In this document: positions 30,282 to 43,595 of the stretch, in pieces | How positions within the stretch are numbered: position 1 is the first letter of the stretch | Layout of the letters: every line of letters begins with the position of its first letter | NCBI RefSeq assembly: GCF_002234675.1 | Contig: NC_019869.2 | Span: 15,795,015-15,859,014, forward strand | From: Oryzias latipes | Taxonomy: Eukaryota > Chordata > Actinopteri > Beloniformes > Adrianichthyidae | Length of the DNA stretch: 64,000 nt | Reading direction: 5' to 3' | The notes under the pieces: model-generated | The model's input: the letters and a program-made list of their open reading frames with translations, nothing else | Told to the model about the DNA's origin: nothing | Database searches by the model: none | Position numbers and translations under genes: made by a program

Positions 30282-31933
30282 TTAAGGGTTTAGGGTACTT
30301 ACCGTACTCAAAAATACCAGTCTGCACTGCACAGAAATGAGTCATGTCTTTCACATGACGTGTGTTTCTCTGGGACATGCACGGAAGTTTTGAATAACCA
30401 CACTTCAATATTAACCAGTGTGGCGTCTACATGTCTGTCTTTGTGTTGACTGTCAGTCCTACTTTAAGGATTTAAAATAAAAATTTCATTGAGAATAAGA
30501 TTTTGATTTTTCTACATGTTTCTATTTAATACGTTTTATCTCCAACATCAGACCATCAAAATAAAACTGAGGGTTAAAAACTATTTTAATAAATAGGATT
30601 CAAAGTTTGAAAAATTTTCAGGATTTGTTAAAACAATTTTATGTGGGATAAGCTTCCTTTTCTAAATTACAGTTTGTTGAAAACAAAAAAACGAGCTGGT
30701 GTGATAGAAAAGGGTCGATCAGTAGATCAGTTAGAAAAGCTATGACACAAATATCTGTAACAAATGTAGAAAAAAATTGATATTTTCAGCAAAAATGTCT
30801 TGAAAGTTTGAAACAGATTAATTAAGACGTAAATTGTGTTTGTGCATGATTTTTTAAATGTAGAAATTCCCTCTCCTCAACTTTATACTTGTTCTTATAG
30901 CTTTACTAATTTTTCTGTATCGTATTAAAACAAATAAGCAATTCCTAATTGTTGGGTATTTTCTGAGACCCAGTAAGGTGTCAGCTTTTCAGTGGTGAGG
31001 CAAACAAATTTTGGCGCCATCTAGTGGATTATGCCATAAAATATTTAAACGTGTGAACTGTCGTAATCTGATGCAGTGAAACTTAAAAAAACGTATTTAG
31101 TCATCTAAAGTTGTCCTTTTTTGTTTTGTTTTTTGTTACAGCTGCAGTCCAGAAACAAAGAAAGAACCAAGAAAAACAAGCAGAATGTGAAATGTATTGC
31201 TTGAACGAATAAAGTTCAGTAACTTTGTTCAAAAACAGACAGCTAATATATTTCTAAGCAACTGGAAATCAGCATGCTGACCTAATAGACTTCTGATACT
31301 TTCAACGTTATTGCTCATCAGTGTGATGCTTGATTTTAGTTATGCTTAAGCAAATTCATAAAAACAGGATTCACACAAGTCAAAGGTCACCAGCAGCCAA
31401 GGCACAAAAATCAAGTTGGTCTCTGATTATGTTATAGTGTAAGGATTTTTTTTTAAATTCAATATTTAAAATACCCAGTGGTAAGAGTTAGTGTTTATTG
31501 GATCTTGGAGAAAAGGAGGATCTGCTAACTCTGAGAAATTCTCTCAGGAAAACTTCCCTCAACAAGGATTTTTCCTATTTTCAAAAGAAAGTGACAATTC
31601 GCTTGTAATTGTCTAAATTCTTGTGGCCACTGCTGAACTTTTTTCTTGGCCGCACAGACCCAGAGGAAGGGTTTCAGGGTTAGGGTTAGGTTAATACCTC
31701 TGACCAACAACATATTAACCTTGTACGCACTTGCTTTAGTATTGATCATTTGTTGGTGCTTCTACAAGAATCCTCTTTCTATATGGTCAATCTGGGTCCC
31801 TCTATTGGTGATCAGGGGGCACTTTGTGGTGGTTTCTTTCTGTTTTACGCTTTGAGCTTGTCTGAATGGAGGAAGGACGACAATAACCCACAATCCTTTG
31901 TAGTTTTAACATTGAAAGCAAAGTAAAAACCGA

Positions 31934-33788
31934 CCGTTTTGGCACCAAGCCCCTTCCTTGCTGGCTGTCTCTCAGCGCTACGAGGCTCTGGCCTCCATCT
32001 GCGGCTGGCTTGCCGCCTCCTGACTGCCTGGCCGCCCTGGGAAGGGGGGCGCCTACCGCGGCCGGCTGGGGCCCTGTCGCTCAGGGGAGCCTTCTTCCCC
32101 CGGTTGTGCCCATCCGCCAGCTCCTCCCAGCTCTTAATCAAACAAATATTGCACACAGTCACATAGGGCTCCGGGAACTGGGTGGGTGGGGTATGCTGGG
32201 CGGGGCTCACTGGGGGTGTCTCTCTCTGGGGTCACGTCGGCGCCCGCCCTCCATCCCGGTTTTACTTGCATATTAGACACCCTGATTCATCTAGGGCCTT
32301 GTGGGGAGGGTCTGGTGGAGGGGGGCACGGTGAAACATCCGTGCTCATGTTTCACTGGTCCCCCCCACAATTTTAACTTCCACTTTAGACACACACACTG
32401 CATGTTAGCAGCACACACACAGCAAATACACACCACACACAGAGGGACTCCAGAGTGGGGGGGCTCTGTGGCTTGGCACCGGTGGGGCCCCCCACACTGG
32501 AGACCTTCTATTTTACCTGCAGCACACACACAGCACACCCACACCTCCATACATAGGTGGGGTTGGGGAGGGGCGGCCGGTCTTCACCCGCCTGGTCCTC
32601 TCAGGGCGGCCGGGCTTGTGGGTATCCTGTCGGCTGCGGTAATTGGTCGGGCATGCGGCGTTGGGGGGTCGGTCGGCCGGAGGGGGTTACTGTGTGGCGG
32701 CGGGGGGTGGGGGGTAACCAGAAGTTGTGAGTATGTGTGCGAGAGTGCATGAGTGGGACGGACCTGGGGGCTGGCTCGCTGGGATCCTCTGGGGCTCTCC
32801 CTCCCCATCACAGAGGGGGGAGGGCATTAAGGGGGTTAATAAGGGGGGCTCAGATAATATGGCGGGGGAGGAGGGTTGTAGTAGGTAGGGTTATGGGGGG
32901 TGGCTGTGGGTGTGCGGCGATCTCTGGAATGCTCGGATTGGGTGCCGGGGCTGGCTTGCAGAGGCGGGGCGCTGGTTGGGTGGTCGGCGTACCATGGGCT
33001 CTCGGGGCCCTGGCGTCGTCCCTCGCCCTTGTCTCGGTGTGCCCAGTGGCCCCCCATGGCTGCCGCCTGGTACGGCCAAACGCTCCTGTCCTGTGGCCTG
33101 GGGACGCCGGGTTCGCTTATGCCTTTGGGCGTCGGTGGGGCCCCTGTAGGGGGCATTCTCTGCGCCTGGCTGGGTGGGTGAGTGATCCCCTCCTCCCCCC
33201 CTCCCGGGCTGCCTGGGTCCAGTGCCGGGGAGGGTTCCTGGCCTGGGGGTCTCTCCTCCCCTCTCCTGGTCTGGCTGGGTAGGATCTGGTTCCCCTTATG
33301 AACACACGGTTCACTTCGGCAGCATGCATTTATCTCCACCCCCACGTGCACACTGCCACACTGCTCCCTGTCTGCTTCATCCCTCCTCCTAACTCACAGT
33401 GTATTGATGGACAGATGTCTTCCACTCATCTTAGTGTTAGAATTTCACCTTTGATGTAATATTTTTCGATTTGGTATAATTGTTAAAGCTTAAAATGATA
33501 ACTTATTCAAATCAGTACTTGTATCCCCCACTTTCTCACCTCTTTTCCTTTTACTTTCTCCACCCCCCCTCCTCACATTCTTCCCCTCTCCCTCCCCACA
33601 CACACTAAATGTAACAAATAAACAAAAGAATAATACAACAAAAAGGGGTTTATACAAATCTACACCCTGGTTTCTCGAAGCTGTATAACCTCTTTTTGTG
33701 ATAGTAAAACCTGTCCAACACAAAAAGCCTTTAGCTGTAATCTGTTTGCTCAGCTGTTGGACAGAACAAGTAAAAAAAAAAAAAAAAA
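31934..33788 (+). mobile_element. GC-rich poly-A retroelement copy B
   Basis: A 13-bp duplication AAGTAAAAACCGA flanks it at 31921-31933 and 33789-33801, and an A-run closes the right end from about 33771. The body is the inverse of copy A, including the CCCCCGGTTGTGCCCATCCG segment near the 5' part and TGTTGGACAGAACAAG next to the tail. Long ORFs on both strands are low-complexity readings. No RT or endonuclease motif is present. Confidence 0.8.
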
Positions 33789-33801
33789 AAGTAAAAACCG
33801 A

Positions 33802-34559
33802 TCATTTATGATTGACTGATTGGTTGGTAAAAAAAAAAAGACAAACATTTTCCTTTTATATAATATAATATAAAATATTGATATAAAACCATATTAATAA
33901 TAAGTATAATATAAAACCATATTTTCACAAAAAAATTACGAGTCCACAGTTTCTGTTTCACAGATTGAATTGGAAGTAACATAATCTCGGAAAAACGTGG
34001 AAAAGAAGAAGTTTATTGGTTTGTTTCACAGGAGCTACTCATAAAAAAACACAGATCATATTTCTTCATAATAGTGTACTGCTTGTAGATTCATTTACTT
34101 TACAAGATAGGGACTCATTCATTGCATTTAGGCAATAAATTAACTTTATAAGCAACCATGCCGAAGTTCAAATTCTTTTACTTTGAGGTACAGGCTTAAT
34201 GCCTTTATCTTCCTCTTTGGTGACTGGAACACATTAAAGTAACACAGACCTGTGTATAAATGAAGAAAATTTATGTTGAATGAAATATTAGCCAACTATG
34301 TTCTTTTAATTTATTTACCTTGATTTATTTTTGTCAATGCAGCGATAGGGGCAGTTTTTATAAGTTTTCTTTGTTCTGCTCCTTAACTAATTTTTGTTTT
34401 TTGGAAAAAAATACATTCATTCATCTTCTAACCATTTTGTCCCTTTTGAGGTCACAGGGCTGCCGGAGCCCATCCTGGCCGCTTGAATGAATGAAAAAAT
34501 TCAAAATTGCTTGGAAGATCACACTGAAATAGGATAGCTAAAAATTGGGTTTGGCATTC
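33802..34559. other. AT-rich spacer with a SINE tail
   Basis: No coding signal is present. A SINE-tail remnant (CATTCATTCATCTTCTAACC, then GGGCTGCCGGAGCCCATCC) lies at about 34415-34485. Confidence 0.5.
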
Positions 34560-34743
34560 ACACTCACCCGCCACTTTAATAGGTACAGCTTGCTAGTACC
34601 AGGTTTGACCTCCTTTTACCTTCAGACCTGCCTTAATCCTTGGTGGCATAGATTCAACAAGGTAATGTAAACATTTATCAGAGACTTAGGTCCATATTGA
34701 CAGGACAGCATGACACAGTTGCTGCAGATTTGTCGGCTGTTTG

Positions 34744-35152
34744 TCACGGTGAGGGGGGCTCGAGAGCCGGTAGGACCCAGACGCAGAGACGGGAGGCAAA
34801 CAGGTTAAGGACTAGAGGGTTTTATGACAAACAAAAAGCGCTGCAGAGCAGGATAACAAAACTAGAACCAAACTTACTGTGGCAAAACATGAAACATGGC
34901 ATGAAGGAGCCAGGGAAAAGACGTTAGAGACATTAATGGACCAGCAGGAGAGGAAGGCAGAGACAAGACTTATATACAGACAGGGCAGACAAGACACAGG
35001 TGAACATGATCAGGGAAGATGGGGACCAAGGAAGTAAAACTAAAGACATGACAAGACAGGAACCCTTTCAAAATAAAACAGGAAACAGAACCAAACAAGA
35101 CAAAACAAGAACTAAAGCAAAAACCAAGACAAAACAAAGTCAAACCATGACA
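34744..35152. mobile_element. MITE nested in Tc1-like copy 1
   Basis: The insert begins TGTCACGGTGAGG and ends CCATGACA, with a likely 5-bp CTGTT duplication on both sides. The undisrupted paralogous sequence near 53795-53825 lacks it, which confirms insertion. Its short plus-strand ORF is Lys/Thr-rich and not a recognisable protein. Confidence 0.6.
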
Positions 35153-35593
35153 CTGTTCATCTATGATGCTAATTTCCCGTTCCACCACATCCCAAAGTTT
35201 CTCTATTGGGTTGATATTTGTCTGTGGAGGCAATTTAAGTCCAGTGAACTCATTGTAATGTTCAAGAAACCAGTCTGAATTGATTCCTGCTTTATGACAT
35301 GGCGCCTTATCCTGCTGGAAGTAGCCATCAGAAGATGGAACACTGTGGTTATGAAGGGATGGAAATGATCAGCAACAATACTCAGGTAGGCTGTGGTGTT
35401 GCAAAATGTGCCAAGAAAATATCCCCCAAACCATTACACCACCGCCAGCTGAGCCGTTGATTAAAGGCATCATGGATCCTTGCTTTCATGATGTTGACAC
35501 CAAATTCTGACCCTACCGTCCAAATTTTGTAGCAGAAATGGAGACTCATCAGACCAGACAGCATTTTTCCAATCTTCTATTGTCCAGTTTTCA

Positions 35594-35719
35594 AATCAAA
35601 TCAAATCAACCTTTATTTATATAGCACTTTTTCAACAACATATGTCACTCAAAGTGCTGTGCATAAAAAACAATAAAATTTAAAAACAAGATGACAAGAC
35701 AAACCCCCCCCCCCCCGCA

Positions 35720-35750
<31 letters not shown>

Positions 35751-36249
35751 TCCCACACACACAGACATCAATAAATAAATAAATAAATAAATGAATAAAT
35801 AAATTAAAAAAGTGATAAAATGATAGAATGTAGAGACCAGGCTTTGTCTTGAAGTGGGGAAACGATATTTTGGGGACATGTCCACACCAGCGACCCCCCA
35901 ACCCAAGTTCACGGAGAACACCACCACAGAACCCCCCAGATCCGATCAAAAGAGTCAGACCCAGGAGATCCCACTGCAGCGTCCCCGCTCACTGAGAAGA
36001 GTCAGTCACTGATGTGGAGGATCCCTCAGAGGAAAACACTGGAGTGTAATAAAATGTAAAAGGAATAAAATTAAAATATATATAAAACATGGACAAAAAA
36101 CAAATAATTACATAAACCTTAATAGGCATATGAAATAGTAAGAGCGACTTTAAAATTAATAGAATAAATAAATAAATAAATGTATTTACATACACACATA
36201 AAACTAGTTAAAAGAAAAATAGATAAATAATTAAAATATTTAAAAATAA

Positions 36250-36308
<59 letters not shown>

Positions 36309-36690
36309 AAATAAAAATAAAAATAAAAATAAAAATAAAAATAAAAATAAATAAATAAATAAATAAACAATAATAATAATAATAATTAAAAAAAATCAAA
36401 AATCCTAAAATTCAACTAAAAGCTAAATTAAAAAGGTAGGTCTTAAGCCTTCCTTTAAAAACATGAACAGTCTCTGCAGCCCTTAGGCGCTCTGGGAGGC
36501 TGTTCCACAGGCGAGGTCCGTAAAAACTGAACGAGGCCTCGCCGCATGTTTTAGTTCTTACTTTTGGAATAACCAAAAGGCCTGTATCAGAGGACCTCAG
36601 GGTCCGCGAGGGCTCATACTTTAAAATAATGTCAGATAAATATGAAGGCCTGGGACCATAAAAACACTTGTAAACCAATAAAAGTTTTAA
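35594..36690 (-). mobile_element. L2-type LINE 3' fragment nested in Tc1-like copy 1
   Basis: The LINE 3' end is at the left (CAAATCAACCTTTATTTATATAGCAC, given here as overlapping tracts). A coding tail at 36415-36678 reads YGPRPSYLSDIILKYEPS, VIPKVRTKT and FYGPRLWNSLPERLRAAE. The 5' end is truncated. Inside it lie poly-C/CA repeats (35705-35763) and a large ATAA/AAATAA array (36246-36365). Confidence 0.75.
36246..36384. repeat. ATAA / AAATAA / ATA microsatellite
   Basis: About fifteen AATA units grade into about seven AAAATA units, more AATA units and finally ATA units. The I/Y/F-rich ORFs here are artefacts. Confidence 0.95.
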
Positions 36691-37006
36691 TTAAAGTTTT
36701 GGTGAGCCTGTGTCTTTTGTAGCCTCAGTTTCCTGTTCCAGAGATGATTGTGGGTGAAAATCCCAGTAGATCAGCAGTTTCTGAAATACTCAGACCAGTC
36801 CGTCTGGTGGCACCAACAACCATGCCATGTTCACAATCATTATAATCACCTTTCTTTCCCATTCTGATGCTGGGTTTGAACTGCAGCAGATCATCTTGAT
36901 CATGTTTACATGCCTAAATGCATCAAGTTACTGTCATGTGATTGGCTGATTAGAAATTTTCATTTTATTAGGTACAGGTGTGCCTAATAAAGTGGCCGGT
37001 GAGTGT

Positions 37007-40000
37007 AGTTTGTAATGCAGAGAACAATGGCTAGTGACAAAAACAACCCTTTGGGGAATCCAGTGCATACTAGATCTGCAGGAATCACAGATCAAACACA
37101 AAAACAGAAACAGGCATGCATGTTCACCTTTCCACAACAGTTATATTACTAGATTTAAAAAAACAGGTGCTGAAACTGCTTATGAAATCACATTATCAAC
37201 AAGGAAGTAAGGCTCACAGTGACAAATCTCTGAACACAGAAAGACCATAAAGCATTATAGTTAAAATGTAATAGAATAGTTTTCAGAGGTTTCTTATGAA
37301 TGCGTAATGTTAGATTTGATTGAAAATATGGTCTTTGCTTTTAAACGGTACAAATATAACAAATTCTTTGTTTTTTGGTTATTTTGTCTCAGTTCAAGTT
37401 AATTCAGTGCATTTAAATCTTTTTTTCCACTTGGGGGCACTCGAGGCTTACCATTCCTAGCCAACAGAAACCCAGCCTGCTCACCAACTCACCAGGATGA
37501 CACAACTGTTTTTATTTGTTTAGGGAAGTCCCAAAGATTTTTACTTAGAATGCAGCCAAACACCAACACTACAGACACCTTTATCTTATATCTGTTTCAT
37601 GAACTAAGACCATTGATTACACTGTTGAAGATTTTTTTCTTAGACGGGACAGAAAGAATCCTGTCATTGAGATTGACCAGCTTTAAACCCATTAAACATC
37701 CTGTTTTGGTTAATCACAAAAGCATACTGACTGCATAGCAATGAAACCTGCTTTTTACCTAAATAACACCACAAATGTTACATTTTATGACCTGTAAATG
37801 ACTGTAAATGAAACCAAACATTTCAAGATGAGGAGGGACATCAAAAAGCTTCCACTAGATGTCAGCCAAAACTCACAACAATATTAAAGACCTCCTAGCA
37901 TCTTCTCTGCCAGCCTGCCCGTTTGGATCACACTTTCCTGGAAATCACATGACTTTTGAGTGAGCATAACATAACAAATTCAGCCCAGCCGCGGCGCTGT
38001 GACTCTGTCTTCCAGAGGCTGAGGGGGTGAGCCTGTGAGCTGACACAGAATCAGTTTCAGCTTATTGGTTCTCTGTATTCCAATGTTAAAGACAGACTTC
38101 AGGTCAGTGTTGGAGCGCCAACCTTTGCACAGTTGGCACGACTTCTCACAGCAGTCATGCCCTTTGGGTTTGGTGTGTTATCAGCTAAAAGAAACCACAC
38201 ATTATTGAAGTTTACGGCCGTGTGGTGCAGTAAATGTACTGGATCAAATTCTTTTGGGGAAGTTGGGGGAATTTACAGATACTTGGAGTTCACCCAAACC
38301 CAAACAGGGTACAACACAGTGCAGAAATGCATGTATTATCTATTCTGACCAGACAATATCTTTGAATTATAGTATAGGATTTTTCAGCAAAAGAAGCTGA
38401 GGTGTGGATCTGCATTTATGCAGTCATGTCTTTCAGGCTTGATGACAATTTAGAAACGAACAGAAAGTCGTGTTTCTTCTCAGCAACGCTGAACGACGCT
38501 GTCAGGGTTTTATATTAAAAGCTTTAATGCGAAAGAGAAAACACCTGAATAAATACATTTCCAAGGCAGGCTCAATTATTAAAAAAAAGCAATTGAAGTG
38601 GCCATTTATAAGTAAATAGAAGAACACCTAAACTTTCTAATACAGCAGAGCAAAATGGAGCATAAAACTGAGTTTCAATGAAACTTAGAACGGTTGTGAG
38701 ATGCCAGTCTTTGTTTCTTGTCAAAAGAAGCAGTTTATTAGACCATATAGTTTTATGCTTTATGAATGTTTATATAAATGAAAATGTAAATTAAATTCTT
38801 CTTTTTTATCTGTACATTTTATCCAAAGTTCTCCCTACTAAAGATTTTAGACAAATGATCATCTGAAGGTTTTCAATACAAACTTGTATCATTCTTTCAT
38901 GCAGGAGCACAGAAACATTCAGTGTGACCTGATGGTGCAAAGACATACAGGCGTAGTTAAACTAAAACATCATGAACTTTGTGAAAAAAGAAAAAAACAG
39001 TTTATTCTGAGTGTCAGAATCTTTCGGTCACAGGACCTGAAGCGTGCCTGTGGTTTGGCAGTTAGGCATGTCCGGCTACGAAACGCATTGAAGAAGGAAA
39101 GTGAAAGAAACTGAGACGGTGTTTTTTGGTGACGCAGTTTGGTGCAGAGCTGAAAAAGCAAAGCCCTCGCTCTACATTCAGGCTTGAACATGTCCTCATG
39201 CCTCCTTTCTATCACGTTACACTCAAATGATGATGCATCCCAATGCATCTGTACGTTTTGAATTTCCACTTTCCATCGATGTTGGACATTTTATGTTTGG
39301 ACTTGCTCTTATAATGGCGGCCGCTGGACGCATAACTTTGTGCCCGCCTTTGGCAGTCTAACAGGGAAAATATTCCTGCCTGGAAGACGAGTTTTGAGAT
39401 GAGTCATCACGCCTGGAGATAAGAACAAGTTATTAAGATCGTTTTACACCACAATAGGTTTTGTTTTCTGCTGAATAGAAACTTAATTTAACGGATTTAT
39501 TAACACAGAATTGGAAAAATAGGAATGAGAACATAAAAAAATTATCTAAGATTTGAAAAGAACAAACACATTTAGTTAAATTTATTAATTCAAAGATAAA
39601 TATTACATAAATAATATTACAGACTGAGTCTCGCCAACATGGCATCTCTGCTGGACGCCACACATACACAGGACAAAGCCTTAAGCTGCATTTTGACTTT
39701 CAATCTGACTTCAACCCGCAGCAGTTCTGTGTTTTACTGGAACAGGACCAAGAAGTAAGAAAAGGTCAAAAAAACAGAGAACAACAACTCAAGCATGGAA
39801 CAGATCTGCACTGCTTTGTTTACTGTTCCTCATCACATCATGAAATAAACAGAGTTGAACAAAGGATTGTAGAAATAATTCATATGTTATATCATTTTGC
39901 ATATTCTGGGACATTTATGGAAGCATTAATTAATTTTAACCTGAGAGTAAATTATCTCAATGTCAGCCATCGTCCAGTCCTAATGTAAAGTAGATTAACC

Positions 40001-40690
40001 GCATGTCCTGCTCTTCTATGCTGAAGCCTCGTCACATAAAGAACTACTGCTGGGCAAACTGATGAGGAGGACTGTTGTGGATGCAGATCTGGACTCATCT
40101 GTTGCAGAAAAAAGCATCCTCTTTGAATTGTTGTTCATCTAGGATGAGGCCCGGCTGCAGAGGAGCACCTTTAATCTCAGGATGCTCCTCTTCTGCTCCA
40201 CAAACACCCGTTCAGCTCTTCTCAGACCTTTCTAATACTGCTTTCAGATGGCGTGATGCTGCTGATCTATCTATACATCTAAAGATTTTTCAAGACTAAT
40301 TTGTAGACTCTCTATATATTCATACATTGTTGGTGGTGTCATTTTATGTTTTTCCTGTTGAGAAAAAACAGATTTATTATTTGCTTGACTATTCCTCCTT
40401 TTATCAACAGAATAACGTTTTTTTACATTTACTACTATTCTACACATTTTTTACTCTCTCATATAAAACAATTGCTATCTTAAGACAGTTTTTTTTCAAC
40501 TGTTTACATGGATCATGTGCTCTTCTCTTAAAAAAGAGGCAGTTTGACAGAATAAACAGCGATATCAGTGCCAACAACTGAAAGCTCATTTGTGCTGCTC
40601 TTTAAATTGAGCTCTGCATTAGAGTACAAACAAACCACTCAGGTAGATTTCTGTGTTTCTTTTTTAAAAAACACTGGAAAATCAAATGTT
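37007..40690. other. Gene-free spacer
   Basis: In 3.7 kb I see no exon with flanking splice sites, no repeat family that recurs elsewhere in the window and no RNA gene. Short ORFs are random. Confidence 0.5.
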
Positions 40691-40695
40691 TATTG

Positions 40696-41045
40696 TGTCC
40701 GCAACACATGACCTCACTCGCCATTTTACAGATTCACTCCAGCCTCGACAAAATGGCGTCACCAGAGCACGGTTTCACCTCCGTCGATAGAGGGAGTCGT
40801 GTCATGCTGTGCACCTTGACACACCTCATGAAGGGAGATGCCAGAGCAGCCGGGCTGCCAAAACAAAACAAGCCAGCCAGGGACTTTCCAGGCCAGCAAG
40901 CACAATAACACCCAACCCATCGCGCTCGGCGTTTGCAGATCAAAAATTCTTTCACTTTCTTCATCTGCATCAAAATGTGGTCGAGCAGCTCTCAGCCAAA
41001 AAGAACAACAAACCCAGAGATTAGAAATGTGGTTATCAACCTAGC
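40696..41045 (+). repeat. Dispersed ~340-bp repeat, copy 1
   Basis: It shares with 42632-42990 the ordered blocks CGCAACACRTGAC, CGCCATTT, GACAAAATGGCGTC, AGAGGGAGTCG and ACACACCTCAT, diverging to the right. It is not a known family to me. Confidence 0.55.
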
Positions 41046-41512
41046 AAGTCAGATTCTAAACACATTTGTTCACTGAGTGTTTCTTTTTCCTATTTTTGTC
41101 ATTTGTGTTTGAATTTCTGACCCCACAGGTTCTGTGTTTTGGTTCATAAACAATTTAGTGGAAACTGAAAAAGTATTAAGCTCAGTCCATTGGTTTTTTT
41201 AAGTCAAAAAATATTCTGATCAAAAGGTTTCCATATTTCCAATTTCCTTCAAATGACTTACAGGAAAGTCTAATGATATTTTGTAGTCTGTAACGGTTAA
41301 ATAAAGTTTCATTAAACAATAAATTAATGTCTGAAGCCAGTTATTTGTCTTTTATTGCACATTTAACAGCTACAGAGCAACCTTTGACCCCTTTGATGGT
41401 AAATTTAGGTTTATTGAGGCGGAAGTCACTAACTTACTGGACAACAACAAAGAATCAACTTCTGAGAAGAGGTCAAATGTGACATCCTGATCCTTTGAGG
41501 CTCTGAGGTTAA

Positions 41513-41717
41513 CCCTTGTGCTATCCTAAGCACTTTAACATTTGGAGTTGGGTCATCTAGACCCACTAGACAGTGCTCTGAACCTTTTTTCTTCAATGAT
41601 TTGTGATCTTCACTGGTGTCCATGGATTACATGAAATCTTTCCACCTTTATCCACCTTTGTCATGGTAGGCAGAACACGTCAATGTGAGGGTGGGGCCAT
41701 CTAAGATAGCACAAGGG
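41513..41717. mobile_element. piggyBac-type MITE copy 3
   Basis: This 205-bp element starts CCCTTGTGCTATCC after an intact TTAA (41509-41512) and ends GATAGCACAAGGG before TCAA. It has the same length as copies 1 and 4. Confidence 0.8.
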
Positions 41718-42631
41718 TCAATAGTGATCCTGATACCATCATACAGACAAGAAATGTACCAGTCAACGACAGAGACAAAGGACAGAGACTGCTTCCTTTT
41801 CCATGAAATAAAATCACATTTGAGGTTTAGTTTGCAGAATAATCTCTCTTCTTGTATATTATTTTCAGTTTGTTTTGCTTCAATTGAGAATTCCACAGAC
41901 TCTTACAAAACATAGAAAATACATTTTCGATGTCTCTATATTCTGGCACATTCCGGTGCTTTCCCAAAATCAGAGGTGGCAGGACTGTGACAAAATAACA
42001 ACAGGCAGGCCTCTTCCTCCTCTTCCTCCTCCCTAAATATAGCCTATTCATAACGTCAGCCATCACTGCATTTGATTACATGACCAAAAACACTAAAAAC
42101 TCTACAGATCAAATCCATAAACCAAAAATACAAATGAAATGATTTGTTTGACATGAAACGTATCTTTCTTTTCATCTGCACTTTGCACTGTTATTCATAT
42201 TATTATTATTATTCATAATCTATTTATTGTGTTTCACAGTTTTACAAACTAAAGCAGATATTGACATCTGAAAAGTTTATTTTCAGCAGCAGCAGATAAA
42301 ATGAAGTAGACTCAAAATTAGATAAGGCATAAGAGGACTCTGGCTGCTTTGGCGTTGGAATAAATTATAAAAAAGCAATTTAAAAAATCACATTGAAAAA
42401 ATGAAGTATTAAATGTTGAAAGAAAAAGCAGCATTTGATGCATTTTTTCAGATTCTGGCTGGACTAGTAGAACTGAAAAAATGCCTAAATTTGCTTTCTG
42501 AAGTGTAATATCCTGCAGTTATTGTCCCTCTTCTTCATTTGTCCTGAACTTTGGCTTTTGATGACGATGTGTGTTGGAAATCACTGCAGTTTTTAGATTT
42601 AATTTTTACTGAAATATTCAGTTTGTCACTT

Positions 42632-42990
42632 TCGCAACACGTGACTTCAGCCGCCATTTCAACCATTCACTAAAATCTTGACAAAATGGCGTCCGACGAT
42701 TTCTGATGGTTGCCGCTTTTCAGCCGACAGAGGGAGTCGCGTGTTGATGCTTGTCAGCGTTGGTGTTGGACACACCTCATCTGGACTCCATGCCAGCACA
42801 GCATCGCTGCCAAAGACAGAAAGACAGCCAGGCTGGTTTTTCCGGTGATTTCCAGCTCAGACCACAGAACAAAAGCCAAACTAACCACAATTCAGAGCGT
42901 TGCTTCACAGTTTCTTTCATTTTCACAAGAGGAACCACAATAAAGTCTGGTAACTTTAAACCAGAAGGAAAGGACGACCACATGTAAAGA
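42632..42990 (+). repeat. Dispersed ~340-bp repeat, copy 2
   Basis: This is the partner of 40696-41045 in the same orientation, about 1.9 kb away. A local duplication or two insertions of one family would explain it. Between the copies (41718-42631) and up to 43595 no further feature is supported, apart from probable tap2 3' UTR. Confidence 0.55.
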
Positions 42991-43595
42991 TTCTTCATAA
43001 GATTAAATAAATATTGCGAGAAATCAGTCCCTAACCCTTATCATAATGTTGTGAGCAGTTTAATACTTAGGATTATTCTATAATCACCTTATGAAAGTAC
43101 AAGTGTACTTTAATTATTACTATTGTTTGATCTGGAAATGATTTTCATTTAGTTTACCGTATATAACTAATCTGATCACACGCTCTTGGTAAATATTCTG
43201 TTCTGAATGGAAATAAGGATTTAGTAAAGGTTTTGACTCAAAGCATAAAAAGTAAAACCATAAACAAAAGGGTTTTTTCTGTTTTATTCTACAGGAAAAC
43301 AACAAATATACACAAAGCAGCTGTTGACCCCTCCGGTAACTAATGAAGACTTGTGGTAAAACAATCATTTGTTTATGAATGTAGTTGTTGGCATCAAAAG
43401 GTAAAACATGAAATATAAAAATTGAAAAATTTTCATTGAAAAACATTCATTCTGTGAGTATAAAATAAATAAAAGCATCTGATCTTGAAAATGATTGATG
43501 GAATATTATATTCAAGGAGAACGTCTCAGATTCACTATGTACAGAAGTATGTTACAGCGTGACACACGTTGAGCTTCAGTCGTTCCAGTGTGCAG

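Larger units (their letters stand above)
34560..37006. mobile_element. Tc1-like transposon copy 1, split by two insertions
   Basis: Left TIR ACACTCACCCGCCACTTTAA and right TIR AATAAAGTGGCCGGTGAGTG are near inverse repeats. A transposase remnant on the minus strand reads NINPIEKLWDVVEREI, a decayed form of the DLNPIEHLWD block, at about 35160-35220. The element is interrupted by a TGTCAC...GTGACA-type insertion at about 34744-35152 and by an L2 fragment at about 35594-36690. Confidence 0.7.

Noticed and set aside
31676-31692. Telomere-like GGGTTAGGGTTAGG
   Set aside because: Only about two and a half units, too short to be an interstitial telomere block.
36119-36399. I/Y/F-rich minus-strand ORFs resembling membrane segments
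   Set aside because: They are translations of an ATAA/AAATAA microsatellite.
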